From NCBI GenBank assembly GCA_964036045.1, contig OZ038382.1:113630587-113694586 (forward strand): 64,000 bases of DNA, in the 5' to 3' direction. The notes below the pieces were generated by a model, which was not told where the DNA came from, did no database searches, and worked only from the letters and a program-made list of their open reading frames with translations. Position 1 is the stretch's first letter; each line of letters starts with the position of its first letter. Shown here in pieces: positions 22,731-31,372 of the stretch. Both the position numbers and the translations under genes were made by a program. This DNA is from Eutreptiella sp. 'Long Island Sound 2002' (lineage: Eukaryota; Euglenozoa; Euglenophyceae; Eutreptiales; Eutreptiaceae).

Positions 22731-23090
22731 GGTGTGCAGCACTGTTCTGTAGCACCACCCCACAACAGACAAAAGTACTCCAAAATAGGCCGAGTTCCAG
22801 GGTTTTTGAAGGTTTAGGAGAAAGCTCGGGTGGGAAGAACCCCCCCATCCGTATTTTGGGGCAAGAGAATCCCAACAAAAGGGCAATTTCTGTCGAAAAT
22901 CCTCTATAGGCAGGTACACTGGTGTGCAGCACTGTTCTGCAGGACCAGCCCAGAGCAGGCAAAAATACCCCAAAATAGGCCAAATTTCAGGGTTTTTGAT
23001 ATTTTTAGACAAGAGCCGGGTAGGAGGAACCCCCCCCCCCTATTTTGGGGCCGTAGAAATCAAAAAAGTAGGTCATTTCCCGCGAAAACC
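22731..23090. repeat. 180-bp tandem repeat, about 2 units
   Basis: CAGGTACGCTGGTGTGCAGC at 22731 recurs as CAGGTACACTGGTGTGCAGC at 22911. Both units contain a CCCAAAATAGGCC-like block and an AACCCCCCC tract about 100 bp later. Confidence 0.85.
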
Positions 23091-23437
23091 TGCCTTTTGC
23101 TGACTTTGTGAATTTTGGGAAAAAACAGCTGCTAAAATCATAGGTGTAGCCCTGGCATTTGGTGGGCAACAGCCACGCTACGAATCCATTCATGTTGCCA
23201 AACATGATTTGCAATCCCCCCCAAATCGGCGAAGACATTCCAACAAATCGGCGGACTAATTTACCAGTAAAACAGGCTCCCAGTGCCCTGGATCTCAGTC
23301 GCAGACCCCTATGAAACCTTCCGTATGGTTGCTCAATGATTGCAGTCATGTGTAAACGTAAAATATTGCTCAATTTTTGAAAAGAATTTTCGTCCCTTGG
23401 TCCCTACATGGTCCCGGAGCATTGATCTACCAGTGCA

Positions 23438-23780
23438 CAGTGGTGGTCCAGTGGTATCTGCCTGGTTACACAAAATCTTGTGTGGGTTCAAACTCCAGTG
23501 TTGACGGACGGGATTTTTTTTCCATTTTTTTCACCTTTCTTCCTGAGAAAATTGGTTCACCATGCACAAACTAAGCCTGCTGGAACATACACACGACTAC
23601 AAGGCAGTGGTCCAGTGGTATGCACCGTGGATTGCTGGTTCGCTGGTGTGGATTCCAACCCAAGACCGATTATTTTGCATTTTTTGTCACTTGTCTTGCT
23701 GAGAAAATTGATTTTCCATGCACAAACAATCCCAGAAGCCCCAACAAGTCGGCAGAACAAATGGGCAAAATCACAGAGAC
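23438..23780 (+). repeat. Tandem pair of tRNA-like (SINE-like) units
   Basis: Two diverged units about 164 bp apart each carry a pol III A-box-like block TGGTCCAGTGGTAT (23444 and 23608). A B-box-like block follows 40-50 bp later (GGGTTCAAACTCC, and the weaker GGATTCCAACCC). Downstream parts also match (GAGAAAATTG, CCATGCACAAAC). The first unit can form a partial T-arm, but a full cloverleaf does not close, so this fits a tRNA-derived SINE or tRNA relic better than a working tRNA gene. Confidence 0.4.
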
Positions 23781-24189
23781 CCAAAAAATCAGCAAAATGA
23801 ATCGGCGAAATTCAGAAACCCAACACATCGGCGACGTCGGCCGAATTCTGCCGGCGATTTAGGGGGGGGGGGGGTTGGATGTGGGATGGCCCTCTATTTC
23901 GGAGCACATTTCAGGATCATTGCTGTCAATCAAAGACCAATAAAACAGGCGTTCCTGCACTGGCGTTCCTGCACTGCGTGCGCACAGCGCGTTAGTCAGA
24001 TAGCCTTTCGGAGACCACCTTGAAAACCACCCGCCACTGGAGAAGCACACTTCTGCGGGGCAAAAAAAACAAATTGAGACACACACAGCAGGTATGCGGT
24101 CTACAGAAGAAAATATCCTACTTTTCACACAGTGGACATGCAGCGCGGGCACAGCGCACAGAACCAGGATTTGGAGCTATTGAGTGCTA

Positions 24190-25370
24190 CAATGATCCCA
24201 CAGTGGCTGTGGTAGTGGATCTGACACGTGAGGATCGACTGAGTCTTTTCTGCTTCAGAGTTGCAGGTCCAACAACTTCTTGAGAGCTGGGAGCCTGAGC
24301 ACTTTTGTAAGGCGACTCCGTACAATAAATGACTGTGCATTCTTTAAGCTCTGAGTCTCCCAGGTGTCCACAACCCAGCAACGTCACACCCATGGACCTT
24401 TTTTTTGCAAAAAAGTAGAACATCTGCCTGTTTCTGCTTCAGAGTTGCAAGTACGCCGCGTTTTTGTGCCCTCGGAGCCTCAGACCCTTTGTAAAACAGC
24501 TCCGTAGAACAAATTATGGTGCATTCTAACAGCCTTGAGCCTCCCAGGAGGCCACAACCCTCGAAATCATACAAGATGACCTTTTCGGCGTGGTTTTGGG
24601 CCCAACCTCCACCTTTTTATACCGGGCAGCTCAAGAACTGCACTTGTAGTGGGCTGCAGCCTGAGGGGAGGCCACAGTGGCTGTGGTAGTGGATCTGACA
24701 CGTGAGGATCGACTGAGTCTTTTCTGCTTCACAGTTGCAAGTCCAACAACTTCTTGAGAGCTTGGAGCCTCAGCACTTTTGTACAGTGACTCCGTACAGT
24801 GAATGACTGTGCATTCTCTAAGCTCTGAGGCTCCCAGGTGCCCACAACCCAGCAAAGTAACACACCTGGACCTTTGTTTTGCAAAAAAAATAGAAAAAGT
24901 GACGTTTTCTGCTTCAGAGTTGCACGTCCAACAACTTCTTGAGACCTGGGAGCCTCAGCACTTTTGTAAGGTGGCTCTGTAAAGTGAATGACTGTGCATT
25001 CTTTAAGCTCTGAAGCTCCCAGGTGCCCACCACCCAGCAAAGTAACACACCCGGACCTTTTTTGGTGTAAAAAAGTAGAAAAAGTGCCTTTTTCTGCTTC
25101 AGAGTTGCAAGTGCGCCGTGTTTCTGTGCCCTCGGAGCCTCAGACCCTTTGTAAAACAGCTCTGTAGAACAAATTATGGTGCATTCTAACAGCCTTGAGC
25201 CCCCCAGGAGGCCACAACCCTCCAAATCACACAAGATGACCTTTTTGGCCTGGTTTTGGGCCCAACCTCCACCTTTTTATACCGGGCAGCTCCAGAACTG
25301 CACTTGTAGTGGGCTGCAGCCTGAGGGGAGGCTAGATCTCAAAGCAAGGGAACATTGTTTGGTGCACTGA
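24190..25370. repeat. ~183-bp tandem repeat block with higher-order duplication
   Basis: TTTCTGCTTCA recurs at about 24247, 24427, 24719, 24907 and 25091, giving a basic step near 180-188 bp. Larger duplications are superimposed: AGTGGCTGTGGTAGTGGATC at about 24201 and 24672, and CCTTTTTATACCGGGCAGCT at about 24612 and 25272. No protein is supported; the minus-strand frames follow the repeat. Confidence 0.85.
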
Positions 25371-25607
25371 TGGACGACAAAAAGAGTCTGAGGCTCCCAG
25401 GTCACTGGGAAGCCTCCAGGGGCAGAAGTCACGTGAAGGTTGTTTGAAAAGTTCACATCTGGATATCTGAACAACAATTTTACGGGAGAGGGACATTCTA
25501 CATTATAAGAAAAGGTGCTGTGGCTGATCGCTTTCGTTCAATTCGCGACATATCTGGCAAAATCCCAAATAACTGGTCAGAAATTTTCGCGCGGCGCAAC
25601 GTTTTGC

Positions 25608-25629
25608 GTGGCGCGTAAAATCATAGGTG
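25608..25629. repeat. Outer TIR, right (22 bp)
   Basis: Reverse complement of 20285-20306 with a single mismatch; it ends in CATAGGTG. Confidence 0.7.
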
Positions 25630-25702
25630 TGTAACTCTGCAGTGGCAGAGCATATGAGTCCCAAACTGGGACAGTGGGTGGGGAGGGTACCAAAAGAATA
25701 TG

Positions 25703-26114
25703 ATCTGGTGACCCATAGATTACATGTGGGAGTCACGGCAGGATATGTGCTTCAGGCCCGTGTACTGGTTACTTGCACTTTTTTTTGCTCGACGCCATCG
25801 CGCAGGACGGCACCCAGAACACCCGGAGACAACTGCCGCACACAGCACCGCAGACATGGCAGCCCTCACCAATGATGGTTCATCATCATCACCTGGGAGG
25901 TTCACCCATGTCTGTCTTCTTTTCAACTCTTGTCGGGCATGTTACGCCTCAGATCTTTCCAAACACCAATTTTTTTCAGAGGGGAGGACGTTCTGCAACT
26001 TACTGTCAGACCAAGGTCCAAATTTTGGACGTTCTCTTACCTGCAGCTGTGCACTCATCTCACTTTCACTAATGAACTCCCTGGCCACCATACGTCGCAG
26101 AGCTCGCACATTGC
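25703..26114. repeat. 412-bp direct repeat, left copy
   Basis: This segment begins ATCTGGTGACCCATAGATTA and ends GCTCGCACATTGC. It is repeated at 30195-30606 with the same length and roughly ten substitutions. Similarity stops abruptly at both ends in both copies. It includes block B of the inverted structure at 25733-25780. Confidence 0.92.
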
Positions 26115-27445
26115 GAGTCGCTGCGGCCGCGACCCCGGCAGGCCGCGCCACCGCCTCGGCTGGCCACGCCGCGACCCCCAGCACGCCACGAAAGCGGGGG
26201 ACGGACCCCGCACGGGCCACGGGCGCCTCGCCGGCGGCCGCCACAGCAGCAGAGGAGGGCGAGCAGGGTGCGCGAGGAGTTGCGACCGCGGCCCCAGCGC
26301 GCCGCGCCACCGCCTCGGCCGGCCACGCCCCGACCCCCAGCACGCCGCGCAAGCGAGGGAAGAACCCCGCACTGGCCACGGGCGCCTCGCCGGCGGCTGC
26401 GGCAGCAGCAGCAGTGGGCAGAGAGAGCGCGAAGTACCGCGCCCACGCCAACCCCACCCACACCCACACCAGCCCCCCCAAGCAGTTCCCCGCCAAGCCC
26501 TTCCCCCCGGGGCGGGAGCGGCACGTCCGCCCCCCGGAGCCCGAGCGCTCGCCGCCGGGCGTCACGCTGCCGCAGCTGCAAAGAACGCGGGACGCCCGGT
26601 GCGTGATTCAGGAAGGGCGGGAGGGCGCGCAGGCAGAGCGGCGTGCCAGCCACGGGAGCGCGGAGCGGGGGGCAGGAGGCGACAGGGGAAGTGCCCAGGA
26701 GCGCGCGCAAGGAGCAGGCCAGGGCACGCGCGGCAGAGAGCAAGGGCGCAGCAGCGGGGGGGAGCAGAGCGCAGACAGCGGACGGCGCGACTCAGGGCAG
26801 GGGGCCCGGAAGGGGCCAGGGCACGCGAAGGGCGCGCAGGGGCACGGGCAGGGAGCCCAGGTGCAGGGGGCAGGGCGAGGGGCGGTGGGTGACCGGGCGG
26901 GCCAGGGCGTGGGGGACGGGGGGCGGGACCCGCGGCACCGGCAGGGGGCTTGGAAGGGGCCCAAGGGCAAGGGCAATGGCGCCGCGGGCCCCAAGGGACA
27001 GGCGGGACGGGGCATGGGAGCCCAGGGGGGAGGGCGGGACGAAGGGAGGGGGGCGGAGAGCGGGGCGCCCCCGCAGCCGGACCTGCAGCCGGTGAGGTGC
27101 ATCCCCCCCGGCATCGAACAGATGCCGGCGCACCACAACCACCACCACCACCACCACCACCACCACCACCTCTACAACATCGACCCTGACGCCGGCGAGC
27201 TCGTCCGCCCCCAACCCCCACGACCCCGGCACCAGCCAGCCCCCGCCACGCTGAGGGCAGAGCCGGCGCAGATGGATTCGGCGGAGGGGGGGCGGGGCGC
27301 GGCATCGGCGCCGCAGGCACAGGGGCAGCGAGGAGGGCCGGCGCGGGGGGCAGAGGAGGGCCGGCCATGGGTCCGGTACTGGGGCGCGGTCCCGGACCCT
27401 CTGGGGGAAGAGGCCCTCCCCCTGGTGGGGGAGGTGTACGGGTGA
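26115..27445 (+). CDS. Low-complexity open frame in the GC-rich insert, doubtful
   Basis: One plus-strand frame stays open from inside the left 412-bp repeat to a TGA at 27443-27445. It encodes Ala/Arg/Gly/Pro-rich sequence, a twice-repeated segment of about 50 residues (SAGHA-TPSTPRKRG, at about 26160 and 26320), a run of 13 residues of which 12 are His (about 27133-27171) and a Gly/Arg tract. Other frames and the opposite strand are also open, as expected at such GC content, so coding is uncertain. If real, it resembles the basic, RNA-binding first ORF of a non-LTR element. No RT motif follows. Confidence 0.2.
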
Positions 27446-30160
27446 TTGTGCTGGGCCAACCAGGGGACCTCCAGGAGGTTTAGGAACTGGCCCTTCGATG
27501 CCGTGCTCCTCCGGAGAGACGGAAGAAACCGAGATGTACCCCCGGGGGGGGTGGGCAGCCCCAGAGGACCATGAGAGGGTCCTCAGGTCAGTGATCCGGG
27601 CAACGTGGCCCGACAGGGAGCCAACGTGGCCGGCCTTCCTGGAAGGGGGAGCGGTGCTCCGCATCACGGATGCGGACGCCAACAACTGGCTCCCCCGGGC
27701 TTTGCGCAGCGCCCTCGCCAACTGGCGCTACCGCCGGCGCAACCCGCAGCCGCCACAGCCCCAGCCCCCACACAAGCGGCGGCGCAGGTGATGGCCCAGA
27801 CGGCGGATGGGAGGGAGTGGGGGGGGAGCTGGGCCCCCCGACCCACGCCCCCCCCACGGTACGGCATGACGAATGAGAGCGAGCCACCTCCGGCGAGAGG
27901 GAGGGCGGAGACAAGGAGCGCGGGGGGGAACCTGCTGCCCCGCAGCCCGCTAACCACTGACCGCTAACCCTCACGGCCGCCCCCGGCCGGCCAGCGCCGC
28001 GCGACGACGGCCGGGGGGATGAGGGGCCCCAGCGAGGGCCTGCACGAAGGTCCAGCTCTAGGTAGAGGGGGGCGGGGGAAGGGCGCAACCCCCCAGCCGA
28101 TGGCTGGCCCCCGGGGCCGGGACTGCCATGCCGCCCCCCCCCCCCGGCCGTCAGGAGGCGTCGCCAGGGGACCAAAGGCCCCCCCCCACTCCCCCCCCCC
28201 CCTCCCACTCAGGCCCGAGAGCGGGCAGGGGGGTGGCCCCCCCACCCCCCCCCCGCACCCCCCCCAGCTGGGGAGCCACAGGCGCGGCCCTCCTCCCCCC
28301 CTGAGCCGAGGGGACGCCCCACCCCCCCCCCCCAGAAGGGACGGCGACGCGGTGAGGGGAGCGGCGGCTGGACCTGCTCCCGCGAGCCCACACTAGCGTG
28401 CCGGAGCAACGCGCACAACAGAACAGTATGGAGGCCACGCCCCACATGACCCTCCCGTGACCACAGCCCACTCAGGGAGGGCAGAGGGGGGGTTCAAGTC
28501 TGCAAGGGCCCCTGGGGGAGCGGCCCACGGGCCGCCCCTCACCCCCCCCCACCCCGGGGCGGCACTTGGACCCCGACCGCACGCGCACGCCGGAAGGGAG
28601 CGCGCCGGCGACACGAAGGGGGCCAGGATTGAGTACCGCAGGCCGCCGCCCAGAAGGGGAGCAGGGAGGCCGCGGTGCGACACCCCCCCCCCCCCGCCCC
28701 CTCACCGGCCCGCAAGCCGCGGGGGCCCCGGCCCCCAGCCCCCGAGGCAGGGGGGATGGTCCCCCCCCCGCCCGAGAGAGGAGCCGGAGCGCGACCCGCC
28801 CCCCCGCCCCAGCCGCCGGCTCCCACAGGGGCCGCGAAGAACAAGCGAGCCCGCGCCTACGCGCCAGGACGCCGCACAGACCGCACCCAGAGAAGCGTGG
28901 TGAGCACGAACCGGAGTGATATGGGTGGCCACGCCCCCCATGGACAGCACAACGCCAGTGACACCCGCTTTGTTGCCTGCCCAGGAAAGGCAGAGGGACG
29001 GAATGAGGCAGAGCGACCCCCCGCCCTACAGCCCCCCCTCCGGCCGCACAACCGGGGGGTACGGCGCACCCCCCCCCCCCCAGCCCGCCCCCCGGCACAT
29101 GAACGCCACGGACCGGCCCCGCGGCGCGCAGCCCCCACAGGGCGTGCCGGCCGAGGGGACGGAGAAGGGCCCCCCCACCCGCACGCCCGCGCCAACAACA
29201 CGTGGATCGCAGACCCCGACAGCCCGCCCAGTGGGCGGGCAGTCGGGGGAGGGGGAGGGCCTGACCCCAGACGCCCCTCGCAACGGTAGAAGGCACCCCC
29301 CCCGGGGACGCCCTACCGCCACCCCCACAACCCCAAGCCAAGTAAGGGGGAACCGGGACCGGACCGCCCCCCCCCAAGCACGCCAGACGGAGCAAGGGAC
29401 CGGGGCAGGACACGCGGAGGCGCACCGACCACGTGGAACGGCCCTACCAGCGCCCAGTGCCGGGACCACGCGAGGTGCGCACGCCACACCACCCAGAGGG
29501 GGGGGGGGCAGACGCCGCGTGAGCGCGAGTGCACACACACGAAAGGGACACACGGGGACTACCAGAAGGGCAACCGGACCGAGCGCGCGGAACGCACAGA
29601 CCGCCTGGAATGGCGTACCAGCGAGCGAGGGTAAGGGACACCCGGACGGGACGGCCCGCCACACGCAGCGCGGAACACGCGGGGCGGGGAGGGGGAAACG
29701 AGAGAGACACAACACCAGGTACCGGCCCGAACCCCCTGAACCGGCCGCGAGCGCTGCGCACACACAGACGGGGCACTGCACCCGCCAAGGCAGTAGTGGC
29801 GCGCAGCGCCACACCCCAACCCCTAGGCTAGGCAGCCTCCGCGCCAGCCCAAGGGGGTCCCACTGGCGACAAGCCAGTAGCACGGGCCCGGCGGCGCCGG
29901 CGCCCCGGGCGACCACGCATTAGGGGGGCGACGCAGTGGGTAAGCGCCCGCAGCCACGGCTGCGAATTGATGCACTGACCGGGGAGTGGCGAAACGGGGA
30001 AGCTGGGGAAGGACTGGGCTCTGAGCTCTGTGAACCCGGGGGACTCCGCCACCAGGCAGGAGGTGCGTCTTGGAGGGCCCCCCACTAGGACCCGTTGGGG
30101 AGGATATCACCTGGCCCGACCAGGTGGCCCCCCGGGGCCGAAAGGCGTCTAGTACCCGCA
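27446..30160. other. GC-rich interior of the insert, no supported gene
   Basis: Open frames are present on both strands at once and are dominated by Pro/Arg/Gly/Ala, with homopolymer C or G runs up to about 11 (for example near 28138-28144, 28195-28203 and 28682-28695). No RT, endonuclease or other domain is visible. Confidence 0.4.
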
Positions 30161-30166
30161 AAATCA

Positions 30167-30194
30167 AACCTCAAACCTCAAACCTCAAACCTCA
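30167..30194. repeat. (AAACCTC)4 tail repeat
   Basis: Four heptamer units form the last bases of the insert before the right 412-bp repeat. The heptamer is close to, but not the same as, the plant-type telomere repeat AAACCCT. Confidence 0.85.
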
Positions 30195-30606
30195 ATCTGG
30201 TGACCCATAGATTACATGTGGGAGTCACGGCAGGATATGTGCTTCAGGCCCGTGTACTGGTTACTTCCCTTTTTTTTTGCTCGACGCCATCGCGGAGGAC
30301 GGCACCCAGAACACCCGGAGACAACTGCCGCACACAGCACCGCAGACATGGCAGCCCTCACCACTGATGGTTCATCATCATCACCTGGGAGGTTCATCCA
30401 TGTCTGTCTTCTTTTCAACTCTTGTCGGGCATGTTACGCCTCAGATCTTTTCAAACACCAATTTTTTTCAGAGGGGAGGACTTTCTGCAACTTACTGTCA
30501 GACCAAGGTCCAACCTTTGGACGTTCTCTTACCTGCAGCTGTGCAGTAATCTCACTTTCACTAATGAACTCCCTGGCCACCATACGTCGCAGAGCTCGCA
30601 CATTGC
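30195..30606. repeat. 412-bp direct repeat, right copy
   Basis: Matches 25703-26114 end to end with about ten substitutions, for example in the T-run near 30270 and in the CCAACCTTTGG block. Beyond 30606 it continues into the 0.9-kb family sequence, so this copy may be the original context. Confidence 0.92.
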
Positions 30607-30679
30607 AACCTGGCAGTTCTGGGTGTTCATCGGCGATCTTCATTCGCCATGCTCTTCAAAATGTTTGACAGTTTTGTTT

Positions 30680-30935
30680 ACGGAACTAAAGGCGGGCAAT
30701 TTGCAATACACTTGGTCCGCCTCTCCACAAACTCGGATCAAAGTTGAAATCATTGAAATTGTCGAAGTTCTTTCATAGTTCCCAATAGCCTGATGTCCAA
30801 ACAGAAATTTTAATATAAAGCAGAACTTTTCATGAGCGTAAAATCATTTATTTCTGCACGCGCGCGACGCATCCTAAGCTAAGGCATCGCGATCTAGCTG
30901 CAGGCAGTCCCCTGCTGGGCATAACCCGTCATACT
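30680..30935. repeat. Third, partial copy of the 0.9-kb family
   Basis: From GTTTACGGAACTAAAGGCGG onward the sequence matches the middle of the tandem units at 17.65-19.48 kb, including ACGCATCCTAAGCTAAGGCA and GCAGTCCCCTGCTGGGCATA, but is more diverged. Similarity ends near 30935, where protein-like minus-strand sequence follows. Confidence 0.8.
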
Positions 30936-31146
30936 TTGATAGTCCCGTCCGCCGTGCTTTTTGTTGCACTTGATCATGATCGATGGGGCTTTCCACGTGT
31001 ACACAATCCAACGGTCTCCTTTCTTCCTCGGTTCCTTGAAGAAGAGGGGGTGTCCAGCTTGGCAACGACGCTGATCGTTGTGCCCGAGGAATTATATTTG
31101 ATTGATGAGGTCTAAAATGACAACAACTACACATCAAAACGACAGT
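30936..31146 (-). pseudogene. Decayed coding fragment interrupted by the LTR array
   Basis: The minus strand has a protein-like stretch with FFKEPRKKGDRWIVYTWKAP and IMIKCNKKHGGRDYQSMTGY. It ends at the target duplication of the LTR array. Across the array, at 37744-37559, another protein-like minus-strand frame starts (YQIDCMDKVGYPDGVLIGYE). The two may be halves of one gene split by the insertion, but the phases do not join without further changes. Family unknown. Confidence 0.3.
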
Positions 31147-31150
31147 GTTG
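31147..31150. repeat. Target-site duplication GTTG, left of LTR array
   Basis: GTTG directly precedes the LTR edge TGTAACAGGG and is matched by GTTG at 37524-37527 directly after the other outer LTR edge. Confidence 0.55.
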
Positions 31151-31372
31151 TGTAACAGGGCCAGAGCCCTAGCCCCTTGGGTTCTCCTCGCTTTGGTGTT
31201 TGGCAACCATTTCCGCTGATCTCGGCCTGCTGTTTCGGAAAAGCCTTGCTGCTTTTATCCAAAAATCCTGCAAGCAACACCTGAACCCCGTCAGTGGCAT
31301 GCACGCTCAACACGTTTCATGTCGTCTTTTACATCCTTCTGCTGGAGGTTCATCCAAACCCGGTGTACGAAA
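31151..31372 (-). repeat. LTR a, first part (up to minisatellite insertion)
   Basis: Begins TGTAACAGGGCCAGAGCCCT like the other two LTRs and runs to GGTGTACGAAAG. Its last 84 bases are repeated at 33247-33330, where the LTR resumes. Confidence 0.75.

Larger units (their letters stand above)
20605..23146. mobile_element. Inner TIR element (2.5 kb, perfect 37-bp TIRs)
   Basis: The left end 20605-20641 and right end 23110-23146 are exact reverse complements over 37 bp, beginning CACCTATGATTTTAGCAGCT. The interior has a unique-looking left part, the 190-bp satellite and the 180-bp duplication, with no transposase reading frame. It lies wholly inside the outer shell and uses the same 14-bp terminal core, so it looks like a related non-autonomous element nested in another. 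A flanking duplication was not recognised. Confidence 0.6.
20285..25629. mobile_element. Outer inverted-repeat element shell (about 5.3 kb)
   Basis: The segment is bounded by the two 22-bp inverted blocks (20285-20306 and 25608-25629), and the block B inverted pair lies just outside. The interior contains another TIR-bounded element and several tandem repeat blocks, with no transposase-like frame, so a non-autonomous DNA transposon or foldback element is the best description. No convincing target-site duplication was seen next to the ends. Confidence 0.45.
26115..30194 (+). mobile_element. 4.08-kb GC-rich insertion with (AAACCTC)4 tail, LINE-like
   Basis: The insert sits exactly between two 412-bp direct repeats, differs sharply in composition from its surroundings (very GC-rich, long C and G runs), and ends in four AAACCTC units directly before the right repeat. 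A simple-sequence 3' tail plus a flanking duplication is the usual signature of target-primed retrotransposition, so a non-LTR element or a passenger is inferred. I could not find an RT domain. A duplication of 412 bp is far longer than normal, so unequal exchange or a different terminal-repeat element are alternatives. Confidence 0.5.

Noticed and set aside
23438-23510. A functional tRNA gene
   Set aside because: A and B boxes are present and a partial T-arm forms, but the acceptor, D and anticodon arms do not close.
26115-29923. Many long open frames on both strands in the GC-rich insert, including a His-rich stretch
   Set aside because: Open frames on both strands at once, with Pro/Arg/Gly/Ala composition, are expected at this GC content. 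No domain was recognised. Only one is listed, at low confidence.
29930-30000. tRNA-like A and B boxes near the 3' end of the GC-rich insert
   Set aside because: The spacing between the candidate boxes is too short for a tRNA anticodon arm and the B-box match is poor.
30167-30194. (AAACCTC)4 as a telomeric repeat
   Set aside because: It differs from AAACCCT and there are only four units at an insertion junction, so a transposon tail is more likely.
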